A DNA stretch of 64,000 bases, from NCBI GenBank assembly GCA_938074565.1, contig CALJEQ010000006.1, positions 1-64,000 on the forward strand, in the 5' to 3' direction. Shown here piece by piece: positions 34,265 through 44,409 of the stretch. Each line of letters opens with the position of its first letter. Position 1 is the stretch's first letter. The notes beneath the pieces were generated by a model. That model searched no databases and was not told the DNA's origin. It worked only from the letters and a program-made list of their open reading frames with translations. Source of the DNA: an uncultured Alkaliphilus sp. (lineage in GTDB: Bacteria; Bacillota; Clostridia; Peptostreptococcales; Natronincolaceae). A program made the translations under genes and the position numbers.

Positions 34265-37200
34265 ATGGAGATTAAATATATACTAGGACGCAGTGGCGTA
34301 GGTAAAACCCATTATATATTAAATGATATAAAACAAAGACTAGAAGAAAAAGAAGAACATAAATTAATATTACTTGTACCAGAACAATTTACATTGCAAG
34401 CAGAAAGAGACTTAATTGAAAAATTAAAACTAGATGGAATTATGAGGGTGGAAGTTTTAAGTTTCAGCCGCTTAGCCCATCGGGTTTTAAATGAAGTTGG
34501 GGGATTAACCCGTATTCATTTAAATGACATGGGAAAAAACATGGTGATAAGGAAACTGTTGGAGGAACGGGGAAAGGAATTAAAACTATATCAAAAAGCT
34601 TCAAAACAAGAAGGATTTGTTGCTAAACTAAATGAGTTGATTACAGAAATGAAACAGCATGACATAAGTCCAATGGAGTTGAATTGTCAGTTAGAACAAC
34701 TGGAAGAATCTCCACTATTAAAAATGAAATTATCGGATTTTAACTTGATATATGAACATTTTAATAGTTATTTAGCCAACAGATATATTGATACAGAAGA
34801 CCATATCAATTTATTAATAGAAAAGATTAAAGATGCTAAGTTTTTACAGGGAACAGAAGTCTGGATAGATGGGTTTCATCGTTTAACACCTCAGTCGTTA
34901 CGGATAGTAGAAGAAATGATGAAAAAGGTAAAAAACATAACAATGACCTTTACAGTAGATGCAAACCCTCAAAGTCGGGAGGGGGACTTGTTTTCTATTA
35001 CCACTAATACAATAGGGAAAATTAGAAGGATAGCAAAGGATGTAAAAGCGAAAGAGACGATTATAAAGATAGAAAGTTCTCCTAATGAAGAAAATAAAAA
35101 ATCCGATGAATTATCTCACTTAGAAAAAAAAATTTATGCTTATCCATATAAAATTTATGAAAAGAAACTAGAAGGTATAGAGGCGTTTGCTGCTAATAAT
35201 TTACACACAGAGATTGAAGGAGCGGCAATAAAAATTCTTTCGTTGGTTAGAGATAAAAAATACCGTTTTCAAGATATAGCAGTGGTTTCTGGAGATCCAG
35301 AAGGCTATGGAATGATAATTAAAAGGGTCTTTAAAGAATATAAAATACCCTACTTTATGGATCAAAAAAGAGGAATTGTAGACCATCCTATTATAGAATT
35401 AATTTTAGCTGCTATAGACACATTAATTGGAAATTTTCAGTATAAAGATGTTTTTAGGTATCTTAAAACAGGCTTCAGTGGCTTAACTAAAAATGAATAT
35501 GAAGAATTGGAAAATTATGTATTGGGATATGGTGTTGGCGGAAACCAGTGGGGAGAGGTGTTTTACAAGGGAGAAAAAGAAGATTTAATAAGACTTAATG
35601 AACATAGAAGTAAGTTTATAGCTCCCTTTATGAAGTTAAAACAAAACATCAACGGAACAAAGACAATATTAGAGGTTACCAGGGGATTATTTAAGTTTTT
35701 AGAAGAATTAAAGATAGAAGAAAAGTTACAAAACTGGATAGAACAGCTTAAGGAAATGGGTCATTTTGATTATGTTAATGAAAATACTCAAATTTGGAAT
35801 ACGGTGATGGAAATATTCGATCAATTATCAGAAATAATGGGGGATAATACCATTAGCTTAAGGGGTTATAGAAAAGTTTTAGAGTCAGGTTTTTCCTCCT
35901 GTGAAATAGGCGTAATTCCCTCTACTGTAGACCAAGTTTTGGTGGGAAATATAGAAAGATCAAGAAGCCATGATATTAAGGCTTTATTGGTGGTGGGGGT
36001 AAATGATGGTATTTTACCAGCCATCAGGGAAGATAATGATATATTATCAGGTAATGAACGGAAACTCCTTAAAGAAAAAGGTTTTTCTATGGAGTACGAT
36101 GATGATAGTCGTTTGATAGAAGAAAAGTTTGCTATTTATTCATCCTTTACAAAGGCAAGTGATTTTCTTCTTTTAAGCTATGCTTTAGCCAACAAAGATG
36201 GAAAAGCGTTAAGACCTTCCATTTTAATAGATCGCTTGAAAAAACTATACCCTCAATTAAAGGTTACCAGCGAATTAAATAGACAATTGGAAGATGAATT
36301 GGCATTAGTGGCAACACCAGACAGCACTATTAAACATTTAGTTGAAAAAATTAGAGTTGATATTGATGATAACAAGATGGATAGTTTTTGGTGGGATGTT
36401 TACAGTTGGTACTTTAACAATAATGATTGGCAGGAAAAAATCAAGGTTATTAATGAAGGTTTTTTCCATGAGAATCAAGTCTACTATATCCCACAAAAAA
36501 AGGCTAAAGAGTTATACAATAGACCTATTACTGCCAGTATATCAAGGTTAGAAAAGTTTTCAAACTGTCCTTTTTCACATTTTGTTACCTATGGGTTAAA
36601 ACCTAAAGAAAGAAAAGAATACCAATTAAATCATCCAGATATAGGTAAATTATTTCATCATTCAATGGATTTATTTAAACAGAAACTGGAAGATCAGGAC
36701 TTGAATTGGAGTGAACTGGAAAAACCTAAATGTGAAGAATTAGTGGAGGAAGTTATTGATGGGATGTTAGATAACTTTGAAAATGGCATTCTGCAAAGTA
36801 GCTATCGTTATCAATATTTAGTAAAACGTTTAAAACGTATTAGTAAAAGATCTTTATGGACATTAACCCAACATTTAAAGAGGGGAGGGTTTACTCCCTT
36901 AGGTCACGAAATTCGTTTTGGTGAAGGTGAAGACATACCTCCTATTGTTGTGGAACTGGAGGATGGTGAAGTAATTTATCTGGAAGGAAGAATAGACAGG
37001 GTAGATGTTTTGGAGGATGATGAAGGTCGTTATATTAAAATTATAGATTATAAATCTGGTAATAAAGACTTTAGTTTAACCGATGCTTATTTTGGGTTAC
37101 AACTACAATTGTTGGTTTATTTAGATGCCATGATGTCTATGAAAAGTCACTTAGGTAATAACAAAGTGTACCCAGGAGGAATTTTCTATTTTAAGATAGA

Positions 37201-37657
37201 TGACCCTTTAATTAAGACAACAGAAAAAGCAGCAGAAATAGTGGAAAAAGAAATAAATAGTAAATTAAAGATGAAGGGTATAGCCCTTATGGATATAAAA
37301 ATAATTAAGGAAATGGATCGAGATATTAAAAGTTATTCAGATATTATACCAGTAAAGCTGAATAAAGGGGATGAAATATCAAAAACCTCCTCTGTATTGT
37401 CAAAGGATGACTTTAAAGAGTTATTGAATCATATTCGACATCTGATTAAGGAGATTTCCTGGGAAATGCTGAAGGGAAATGTCAAAATATATCCTTGTAA
37501 AAAAGGAAAACAAATTTCTTGTCAGTATTGCTTGTATCAGGGTATTTGTCAGTTTGATGGTTCGTTAGAAGATAATCATTACAAAAATATAAAAGAACTT
37601 AAAGACGATGAAATATTTGAAAAAATTAAGAAAAAGGGGGAAAACTCCCATGCCTAA
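34265..37657 (+). CDS. addB: ATP-dependent helicase/nuclease subunit B
   Basis: AddB partners AddA in double-strand break end processing. The ATG at 34265 is chosen since AGAGGTGG lies six bases before it. The 1130-residue protein begins with Walker A GRSGVGKT, has a nuclease core near GRIDRVDV and IIDYKSG, and holds the four iron-sulfur cysteines: one near 766 (FSNCPFSHF) and three at the end in CQYCLYQGIC. This cluster is a hallmark of AddB. The start of addA lies inside its last codons. Confidence 0.93.
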   Translation: MEIKYILGRSGVGKTHYILNDIKQRLEEKEEHKLILLVPEQFTLQAERDLIEKLKLDGIMRVEVLSFSRLAHRVLNEVGGLTRIHLNDMGKNMVIRKLLEERGKELKLYQKASKQEGFVAKLNELITEMKQHDISPMELNCQLEQLEESPLLKMKLSDFNLIYEHFNSYLANRYIDTEDHINLLIEKIKDAKFLQGTEVWIDGFHRLTPQSLRIVEEMMKKVKNITMTFTVDANPQSREGDLFSITTNTIGKIRRIAKDVKAKETIIKIESSPNEENKKSDELSHLEKKIYAYPYKIYEKKLEGIEAFAANNLHTEIEGAAIKILSLVRDKKYRFQDIAVVSGDPEGYGMIIKRVFKEYKIPYFMDQKRGIVDHPIIELILAAIDTLIGNFQYKDVFRYLKTGFSGLTKNEYEELENYVLGYGVGGNQWGEVFYKGEKEDLIRLNEHRSKFIAPFMKLKQNINGTKTILEVTRGLFKFLEELKIEEKLQNWIEQLKEMGHFDYVNENTQIWNTVMEIFDQLSEIMGDNTISLRGYRKVLESGFSSCEIGVIPSTVDQVLVGNIERSRSHDIKALLVVGVNDGILPAIREDNDILSGNERKLLKEKGFSMEYDDDSRLIEEKFAIYSSFTKASDFLLLSYALANKDGKALRPSILIDRLKKLYPQLKVTSELNRQLEDELALVATPDSTIKHLVEKIRVDIDDNKMDSFWWDVYSWYFNNNDWQEKIKVINEGFFHENQVYYIPQKKAKELYNRPITASISRLEKFSNCPFSHFVTYGLKPKERKEYQLNHPDIGKLFHHSMDLFKQKLEDQDLNWSELEKPKCEELVEEVIDGMLDNFENGILQSSYRYQYLVKRLKRISKRSLWTLTQHLKRGGFTPLGHEIRFGEGEDIPPIVVELEDGEVIYLEGRIDRVDVLEDDEGRYIKIIDYKSGNKDFSLTDAYFGLQLQLLVYLDAMMSMKSHLGNNKVYPGGIFYFKIDDPLIKTTEKAAEIVEKEINSKLKMKGIALMDIKIIKEMDRDIKSYSDIIPVKLNKGDEISKTSSVLSKDDFKELLNHIRHLIKEISWEMLKGNVKIYPCKKGKQISCQYCLYQGICQFDGSLEDNHYKNIKELKDDEIFEKIKKKGENSHA

Positions 37658-40600
37658 CTGGACAAAAGAACAAGAAGAGGCAATACAGGCAAGAGGTAGC
37701 AACTTGTTGGTGTCGGCAGCGGCAGGCTCTGGAAAAACGGCAGTATTGGTGGAGCGGATCATAAAATTAATTATTGAAGATGGGGTAGATATAGACCAAC
37801 TACTAATTGTAACATTTACCAATGCCGCAGCAGGGGAGATGAGGGAAAGAATTGCCAATGCCATTGTAAAGGAACTGGAAATAAATAGTGAAAAAGAAGA
37901 ACATATCCGTAGACAAATGACTTTATTAAATAAAGCCACCATCACCACATTACATTCCTTTTGCATAGAGGTGGTAAAAAGACATTTCCATCTTATTGAG
38001 ATAGACCCGTCCTTCCGAATAGGAGATGTATCTGAAACAGAAATATTACGCTTAGAGACAATTGCTGAACTTTTTGAGTCGGAATACAAGGAAGGTCATC
38101 CAGACTTCTTGGGGTTGGTGGAATCTTTTGGTGGTAATCGAGTAGATACACCTCTTCAAGAATTAGTAATGAAAATTCATCGTTTTATACAGAGTAAACC
38201 ATATCCATACAAGTGGTTAGAAGAAAAGTCGTTGGACTTTGATATGAACATTGTAAACTTGGAGGATAGCCCTTGGGGGAAAACAATAAAAAATAGCATC
38301 TATATTCGTTTAATAGGGGCAAAGGATTCCTTAATAGAAGCTAGAGAAATATGTAAATTACCCAACGGGCCCGATTGTTATATGCCAGCAGTGGAGGATG
38401 ATTTACTTCAAGTAGAGGAACTAATTAAAGAAATTAATATAGGAGTAACCCCGTTTCATAAACGTTTAAAAACAGTAGAGCATCAGAAATTAAGCCGTAT
38501 TGGAAAAGACCGAGATGTAGAGCTTAAAGAGGAAGCAAAAGATCTTAGGGATCAAGCTAAAGACATATTGAAAAAAATAGATAAAGATTTCTTTAACTTA
38601 GCACCAGAAGAATATATAGAAGACCTTAATCTTATTTCGCCACTGATGAAATATCTATGTTATTTAGTAGGGCAGTTTGGCGAAATATTTCAAGGTAAGA
38701 AGGCTGAAAAAGGGATAGTTGATTTTAATGATTTAGAGCATTATACATTGGCAATTTTAGAAGATGAGTTGGTGGCAACAGAATATAAAAATAAATTTGA
38801 ATATATTTTCATAGATGAGTATCAAGATAGTAACATTGTACAGGAAACAATGATTCGGAAAATAAATCGCCATAATAATTTATTTTTGGTGGGAGATGTA
38901 AAACAGAGTATTTACCGTTTTAGACTGGCAGACCCTTCTCTTTTCATCGATAAATATGAAAAATATCAATTAAAAGACGATGAAATAAATAGAAGGATAG
39001 ATTTAGCTAAAAATTTTAGAAGCCGTAGTGAAATTTTAAAGGGTGTTAATTATATTTTTAAAAATATTATGAGCAAAACTTTGGGGGAAGTAGATTATAA
39101 TGAATCGGCTTATCTTTATGAAGGGGCAACTTTTCCACCAATTAATGACGCTACAATAGAATTAAACCTTATCGAAAAACAATATGAAGTAGAAGAAATA
39201 GAAGAAGAACTCGAACTGATGGAGGATATTGAAGTTGAAGCAAAGATTGTTGCCCAGCGAATAAAAAAGGTTTTAGACGATGAAATATTTGACTTTAAAA
39301 AAGAACAATATCGTAAAGTAGATTATAAAGATATTGTTATACTTCTAAGAACTACACAAAATTGGGCTACTATTTTTCTTGAAACCTTAATACAAGAAGG
39401 TATTCCTACTTATGCCGACGCCAATGCAGGTTACTTTGAAACAACAGAAATAAATATATTTTTGAACCTGTTAAAAGTAATAGATAATAAGAGACAGGAT
39501 ATACCTCTATTAAGTGTTATGAGATCACCAATTGGGGGCTTTACAACGGAGGAATTAATTGATATACGGATAGGTTATAAAAAAGATAGTTATTATGAAG
39601 CTATGCTAAACTACATCATAGAAGGTGAATCTTATCTAAAGGTTAAGTTGATTTCATTTGTTGAAAAGTTGAACCATTGGTTTGAGATGTCAAGATACAT
39701 GAAATTAGATGATTTTATATGGAAAATATTAACTGACAGTGGTTATTATCACTATGTCGGAGCAATGCCAGGTGGAGTTCAAAGGCAAGCTAATCTAAGA
39801 ATATTATTAGACAGAGCTTCGGAATTTCAAAAGACCTCCATAAAAGGGTTATTTAATTTTATTCATTTTGTGGCAAAAATCCAAAGTAGTAAAGGTGACC
39901 TAGATGCCGCAAAGATATTAAGTGAAAATGATAATGTTGTAAGAATAATGAGTATTCATAAAAGTAAAGGTTTAGAATTTCCAGTGGTTATTGTGGCAGG
40001 AATGGGAAAAAACTTTAATTTAACTGATAGTAATGAAAGTTTACTTCTGCATAAGGAGTTAGGGTTGGGGCCAAGATTTGTAGACACTGAACTACGGGTT
40101 ACTAGAGACACCATTGCAAAACTTGCCATGAGGGACCAAATAAAAATAGAGAGTTTATCAGAGGAAATGCGGGTACTATATGTGGCTTTAACTAGACCTA
40201 AAGATAAGCTGATTTTAGTGGGATCAACTAGGAATATTGAAAAGCAATGTGGAAAGTGGAAAAGAGGGTTGGGAACATATTCATTACTTAATGCCAAGTG
40301 TTATTTAGATTGGCTGGGAAGTGTTCTTATTCGACATTCTGATGGAGTTGGACTAAGGGGTAAAGGTAATCTTTTGATTGAAGAGTTGTTGGATGATGCA
40401 TCAAAATGGACCATCTTATTTACAGGAAGAGCCGATTTAGTATTAGAGAAGCAGGAAGAAACAAACCAACAAAACCAGTACAAAGAGAAATTAAAGAATT
40501 TTAAATCTATGGGAAAAACACCCTATCAAGAAATGATTGAGGAAAGGTTAAATTGGCAATATCCTTATGAAAAGTCATTAAATATACCTTCGAAACTTTC

Positions 40601-41219
40601 CGTAACAGACATAAAACATGCTCATTTTAAGAAAATGGAAAGTTTGGGACATAAAATTCCACCACTGGTTAAAATGCCAAAATTTATGGAGGCAGTGAAG
40701 GACTTTTCAACAATGGAAAAGGGTACAATATTACATTTTGTCCTGCAACATCTTGATTTAAATAGGCCAAAAGACTATGCAACAATCGAAGAAGAAATAG
40801 AGCTTTTCATTGGCAGAGAATTATTAACTGAGATGGAGGCTAAAACGGTTGATATAAATAAGTTAGTAACATTCTTCAATAGTGAAATTGGAAAAAGAAT
40901 GGTAGCTTCCCCTAAGGTGTATAGAGAAATACCCTTTAACCTAAGGAAAAAAGCAGAAGATGTGATTGAAGGTTTAGTAGACTATGAGGATGAACTTCTA
41001 GTGCAAGGGGTAATTGACTGCTATTTTCAAGAAGAAGATCAGTGGGTATTGTTGGATTATAAAAGTGATTTTGTATTGGAGGGTAAATCCTTTGAAATGA
41101 AACATAAATATGAAACCCAGTTGAAACTTTATCAAGAAGCATTGGAGAAAATTACTGGGAAAAAAGTTAAAGACCTGTATCTGTATTTATTCCACTTAGA
41201 TGAGGCATTAAAACTATAG
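37650..41219 (+). CDS. addA: ATP-dependent helicase/nuclease subunit A
   Basis: The ATG at 37650, with GGGGG upstream, gives the family start MPNWTKEQEEAI and overlaps addB by eight bases. The 1189-residue UvrD-like helicase has Walker A AAAGSGKTAVL, motif II FIDEYQDSN, GDVKQSIYRFR, MSIHKSKGLEFPVV and EEMRVLYVALTR. The C-terminal nuclease domain has GVIDCYF and LLDYKSD. It unwinds and cuts DNA ends in recombination repair with AddB. Confidence 0.95.
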   Translation: MPNWTKEQEEAIQARGSNLLVSAAAGSGKTAVLVERIIKLIIEDGVDIDQLLIVTFTNAAAGEMRERIANAIVKELEINSEKEEHIRRQMTLLNKATITTLHSFCIEVVKRHFHLIEIDPSFRIGDVSETEILRLETIAELFESEYKEGHPDFLGLVESFGGNRVDTPLQELVMKIHRFIQSKPYPYKWLEEKSLDFDMNIVNLEDSPWGKTIKNSIYIRLIGAKDSLIEAREICKLPNGPDCYMPAVEDDLLQVEELIKEINIGVTPFHKRLKTVEHQKLSRIGKDRDVELKEEAKDLRDQAKDILKKIDKDFFNLAPEEYIEDLNLISPLMKYLCYLVGQFGEIFQGKKAEKGIVDFNDLEHYTLAILEDELVATEYKNKFEYIFIDEYQDSNIVQETMIRKINRHNNLFLVGDVKQSIYRFRLADPSLFIDKYEKYQLKDDEINRRIDLAKNFRSRSEILKGVNYIFKNIMSKTLGEVDYNESAYLYEGATFPPINDATIELNLIEKQYEVEEIEEELELMEDIEVEAKIVAQRIKKVLDDEIFDFKKEQYRKVDYKDIVILLRTTQNWATIFLETLIQEGIPTYADANAGYFETTEINIFLNLLKVIDNKRQDIPLLSVMRSPIGGFTTEELIDIRIGYKKDSYYEAMLNYIIEGESYLKVKLISFVEKLNHWFEMSRYMKLDDFIWKILTDSGYYHYVGAMPGGVQRQANLRILLDRASEFQKTSIKGLFNFIHFVAKIQSSKGDLDAAKILSENDNVVRIMSIHKSKGLEFPVVIVAGMGKNFNLTDSNESLLLHKELGLGPRFVDTELRVTRDTIAKLAMRDQIKIESLSEEMRVLYVALTRPKDKLILVGSTRNIEKQCGKWKRGLGTYSLLNAKCYLDWLGSVLIRHSDGVGLRGKGNLLIEELLDDASKWTILFTGRADLVLEKQEETNQQNQYKEKLKNFKSMGKTPYQEMIEERLNWQYPYEKSLNIPSKLSVTDIKHAHFKKMESLGHKIPPLVKMPKFMEAVKDFSTMEKGTILHFVLQHLDLNRPKDYATIEEEIELFIGRELLTEMEAKTVDINKLVTFFNSEIGKRMVASPKVYREIPFNLRKKAEDVIEGLVDYEDELLVQGVIDCYFQEEDQWVLLDYKSDFVLEGKSFEMKHKYETQLKLYQEALEKITGKKVKDLYLYLFHLDEALKL

Positions 41220-41351
41220 ATTCTGTATATTCTACAATAATAATCTTAAAACCCTAAATTATTATAAAATATTAAAAATTACTTTTACATTTGGAAAAAA
41301 TGGGTATCTTAAAAATATTCCATATGTTAAAATAGAGAGAGGGGAAAGATT

Positions 41352-41801
41352 ATGAAAATAAAAGAAATAATGACTAGAAACGTTATTACAGTAAAGAAAG
41401 ATGATAAAATAGAAAACGTTGTTAAAATTTTGTTGGAGAATAATATCAGTGGATTACCTGTGGTGGATGAAGAAAACTTTGTAATTGGAATTATTACAGA
41501 GGGAGACTTAATTTATCGCAGTAAAAAACTTCAAATACCCAGTTATTTTACGATACTTGATAGTTATATTTTTCTTGAAAATCCCAATATTATAAAGGAA
41601 CAAATGAGAAAAATGGTGGGCTATAAGGTAGAGGATGTTATGACTGATGTGGTAATTGTTGCAAATGAAGATGATTCAGTGGAAGAGGTTGCCACTATTA
41701 TCACCAATAGGAAAGTGAACCGATTACCCATCGTTAAAGATGATAAACTGGTGGGAATTGTAAGTCGCAGGGACATCATTAAGGCATATGCTAAGGAATA
41801 A
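41352..41801 (+). CDS. Protein of two CBS domains
   Basis: The 149 residues are almost entirely a CBS pair: IMTRNVITVKKDDKIENVV with GLPVVDEENFVIGIITEGDL, then VMTDVVIVANEDDSVEEV with RLPIVKDDKLVGIVSRRDII. Such pairs bind adenine nucleotides and regulate partners; no partner can be named. RBS GGGGAAAG precedes the ATG. It is monocistronic, with a terminator after it. Confidence 0.88.
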   Translation: MKIKEIMTRNVITVKKDDKIENVVKILLENNISGLPVVDEENFVIGIITEGDLIYRSKKLQIPSYFTILDSYIFLENPNIIKEQMRKMVGYKVEDVMTDVVIVANEDDSVEEVATIITNRKVNRLPIVKDDKLVGIVSRRDIIKAYAKE

Positions 41802-41813
41802 AAGATAATAAAC

Positions 41814-41845
41814 AAAAACCTACCCTTAATTGGGTAGGTTTTTTT
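41814..41845 (+). terminator. Terminator after the CBS gene
   Basis: AAAACCTACCC and GGGTAGGTTTT flank six bases and end in seven T. Confidence 0.88.
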
Positions 41846-41874
41846 AAAAAACTAATAAGTAAAGGGGTAAATGT

Positions 41875-42849
41875 ATGGAGGAGATATTGAAGGTCGAAAG
41901 CTTAAAAAAGGTATATTCTATGAAAGGGAAGAAGGAATTCATAGCTGTTAACGATGTTTCTTTTGCCGTCAACAAGGGGGAAATATTTGGTTTATTAGGG
42001 CCAAATGGAGCAGGAAAAACCAGTACAATTAAATGTATTTGTGGCTTATTACAATATGATGCTGGAGAAGTTTTGGTAAAAGGTCATTCTATGCAAAGAA
42101 GCAGAACAAAAGGATTAAACCATATTAGTGCAGTATTGGAAGGAAACCGTAATATTTATTGGAGAATGACTGTAGAGGAAAACCTTGAATTCTTTGCTGG
42201 CATAAATGGAATTGCCAGTGGAAAAACAAAGCAGAGAAGAGATTATCTATTAAAACAGTTTCAGTTGGAGGAACAACGGAATGTGGTGGTGAACAATTTA
42301 TCCCGTGGGATGAAGCAAAAGGTCGCCATTGTAATTTCATTAATCACTGATAAATCTATTATTTTATTGGACGAGCCTACTCTAGGTTTAGATGTAGGAA
42401 TGAGTCAAGATCTAAGGCAACTGCTTAGAACAATAGCAAAAGAAGAGGGCAAAACCATTCTACTTAGTACCCATGATATGAAAGTTGTGGAAGAAACCTG
42501 TGATCGCTTGGTAATTATTAATCAAGGTAAAACAGTTGCCCATGATACTGTAGAAAATTTAATGAAATTAACTAATCAACATAATTACCGTATTCAAATG
42601 AAGGATTGTATTCCTGCAGAAATAAAGCAAAAAATAAAGCAAATTACTGTTAAATTCAATGAACAAAAAAATGATAGTAGCTTTACTTATCAAATAACTA
42701 TACATAACCCTAATGATCTTTTTGAAATTATGAATCTATTAAAAATAAGTAATGTAGAATTAATTTCACTTGAAAGAACTAATTATGACTTAGAGGAAGT
42801 ATTTATGAATCTTGTTAAGGGGGTTGAAAAAAATGAAATATCTTCATAG
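41875..42849 (+). CDS. ABC transporter ATP-binding protein (exporter type)
   Basis: The 324-residue protein has Walker A GPNGAGKTSTI, signature LSRGMKQKVA and Walker B IILLDEPTLGLDV, plus a C-terminal regulatory extension of about 90 residues common in ABC-2 exporters (CcmA/NatA group). It is coupled to the permease by a 17-base overlap. Substrate unknown; no resistance or peptide gene sits beside it. A TTG twelve bases downstream is a possible alternative start. Confidence 0.85.
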   Translation: MEEILKVESLKKVYSMKGKKEFIAVNDVSFAVNKGEIFGLLGPNGAGKTSTIKCICGLLQYDAGEVLVKGHSMQRSRTKGLNHISAVLEGNRNIYWRMTVEENLEFFAGINGIASGKTKQRRDYLLKQFQLEEQRNVVVNNLSRGMKQKVAIVISLITDKSIILLDEPTLGLDVGMSQDLRQLLRTIAKEEGKTILLSTHDMKVVEETCDRLVIINQGKTVAHDTVENLMKLTNQHNYRIQMKDCIPAEIKQKIKQITVKFNEQKNDSSFTYQITIHNPNDLFEIMNLLKISNVELISLERTNYDLEEVFMNLVKGVEKNEISS

Positions 42850-43609
42850 TTTTTGGGCAGTTACTAAAAGAGAGTGGATTGAATTAAGGCGTTATTCATT
42901 TAATAGTCTTGTTGGTTTAGCCCTCTATATTGGAATGTTTGCAGCCTTGTTTAGTGGGGCTAAGTATATCGGACAAAATAATTATGCATTAAATGATAGT
43001 CTTGAAGGATTTTTAATAAGTTATGCTCTCTGGTTTATGGCTATGGCTGCTTTTTCAGATACAGCAAATTCAATAATAGATGAAGCAAGAAAGGGAACGC
43101 TGGAACAGTTATATATGACAGAGATTCCGTTTGTATGGCTTTTGATTAGTAAAAATATGATTTCCACCATTATTTTTTCATCATTATTCTTTATCATTGT
43201 GCAATTCCAAATGTTGATTACAGGAATACAATTACATGTAGATATTATTAGTATTTTTGTGATTCTTTTCATAGGATTATTTAGTCTTTATGGTATTGGC
43301 TTAATCATGGCAGGTCTAGGGTTGCTATTTAAGAGAATACAAAATCTATTAGGGGCATCCCAATTCATTATTGTGGGAGTAATGATTGTTTCACCTACGG
43401 ATATTCCCTTAGTTAAGCTACTTCCTTTTGTACATGCCCGTGAATTAATTATGTCTATTATGAGAAGAGGCATATCTATGTTTCAGTTTTCTCTATATGA
43501 TTGGCTTACGCTATTTTTAAATTCCTCCTTCTACATTATTGTAGGGGTGGTATTATATAAATTAGCAGAGAAGGAAGCTTTCAAAAGAGGAATGTTAGGT
43601 CAATATTAA
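42833..43609 (+). CDS. ABC-2 type permease
   Basis: The ATG at 42833 has AAGGGGG upstream. The 258 residues include six likely membrane segments after a basic start and the EARKGTLEQLYMTE segment in the second cytoplasmic loop, usual for ABC-2 exporters that pair with NatA-like ATPases. It forms the transporter with the ATPase encoded just before it. Confidence 0.82.
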   Translation: MKYLHSFWAVTKREWIELRRYSFNSLVGLALYIGMFAALFSGAKYIGQNNYALNDSLEGFLISYALWFMAMAAFSDTANSIIDEARKGTLEQLYMTEIPFVWLLISKNMISTIIFSSLFFIIVQFQMLITGIQLHVDIISIFVILFIGLFSLYGIGLIMAGLGLLFKRIQNLLGASQFIIVGVMIVSPTDIPLVKLLPFVHARELIMSIMRRGISMFQFSLYDWLTLFLNSSFYIIVGVVLYKLAEKEAFKRGMLGQY

Positions 43610-43789
43610 TAACTAAAAAATGGTAAGGTGTATTAATTGTTGATTTAGTGATGAGGTATATAAACCACTAAAAAGTTAATAATTAATTAACAACAACAAT
43701 TAATGCATCTATTTATAGAATAGAAAATACATCATTAAACATAATAAAATTCAAACTTTAATATAAAAAAAAGTAATAGATAAGATTAT

Positions 43790-43818
43790 TTGACATATTA
43801 TTATCAAAGTTGTAGAAT
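43790..43818 (+). promoter_or_regulatory. Sigma-A promoter for the small membrane protein cluster
   Basis: TTGACA, a 17-base spacer and TAGAAT lie about 38 bases before the first small gene. Confidence 0.7.
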
Positions 43819-43855
43819 GTTTATAGGAATTTTATAACTTAAGGGGGGATAAGTA

Positions 43856-44023
43856 ATGTCTAGAAAAATAATAGGCTTTTTAGCGTTCATTGCAACTGGA
43901 GTAGGGCTACTTGGAGGGACTTTTTTTAATAATAATAATACGATAACAATTGCTAGTATTTTAACAATATCAGCTTTTTTTATTATTGGACTAATTGATC
44001 ATTATAAACAATTAACAAAGTAG
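43856..44023 (+). CDS. 55-residue membrane protein
   Basis: This short gene has RBS AAGGGGGG five bases before ATG, a good promoter upstream and a stop 14 bases before the next gene. The product (starting MSRKIIGFLAFIATG, ending DHYKQLTK) has two membrane segments (about 5-23 and 30-48) joined by an NNNN turn. The family is not recognised. It is the first gene of a three-gene small-membrane-protein cluster upstream of the antiporter operon. Confidence 0.7.
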   Translation: MSRKIIGFLAFIATGVGLLGGTFFNNNNTITIASILTISAFFIIGLIDHYKQLTK

Positions 44024-44037
44024 AGGGGGGATATTAA

Positions 44038-44397
44038 GTGAAATTTGATAAGTCTAAAATAAATATGATAATTTGTGCATTTTTTGGTGTCACTTTAACT
44101 TGGTTCTTAAATCATGAAATGGGCTATGGTGCAATTGTTGCCAATGGATTGATGGGGGTATTAGCAGCAATTTTATTACCAGCTCCTTTGGCAGCTGTTA
44201 CCTATTCTTCTTCCTTCGTGGGTATGTCATCTACAGCGATAATCCCTTCTTTACTGGCAGCATCAGTAGGAGGCGTAATTATGGGGATTATTTGGGTTAC
44301 CACTTCAGAGGTGTATGCTGGAATTGGTGGAAAAGGTGGAACAACAGCAGCTTTAACAGCTTTAATTACTAAAACAATTATGGGTTTCTTTGGATAG
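44038..44397 (+). CDS. Small membrane protein, paralogue A
   Basis: A GTG start follows GAGGGGGGAT. The 119 residues form four or so membrane segments with YSSSFVGMSS and a conserved AGIGGKGGTTAALTALI segment near the end. The next gene's product shows the same two landmarks in the same order (CASYAGM and VGVGGKLGTIAAIACF), so the pair arose by duplication. Unknown function; a membrane complex of the two is likely. Confidence 0.68.
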   Translation: MKFDKSKINMIICAFFGVTLTWFLNHEMGYGAIVANGLMGVLAAILLPAPLAAVTYSSSFVGMSSTAIIPSLLAASVGGVIMGIIWVTTSEVYAGIGGKGGTTAALTALITKTIMGFFG

Positions 44398-44409
44398 GGG
44401 GTAAGCACA

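Noticed and set aside
37565-38089. 174-codon open frame antisense to the start of addA
   Set aside because: It overlaps addA entirely, has no RBS and its residues look like the reverse of a conserved helicase. The same reasoning removes the other long antisense frames over addA, pyrK, pyrD, the sigma-54 activator, iadA and the antiporter genes.
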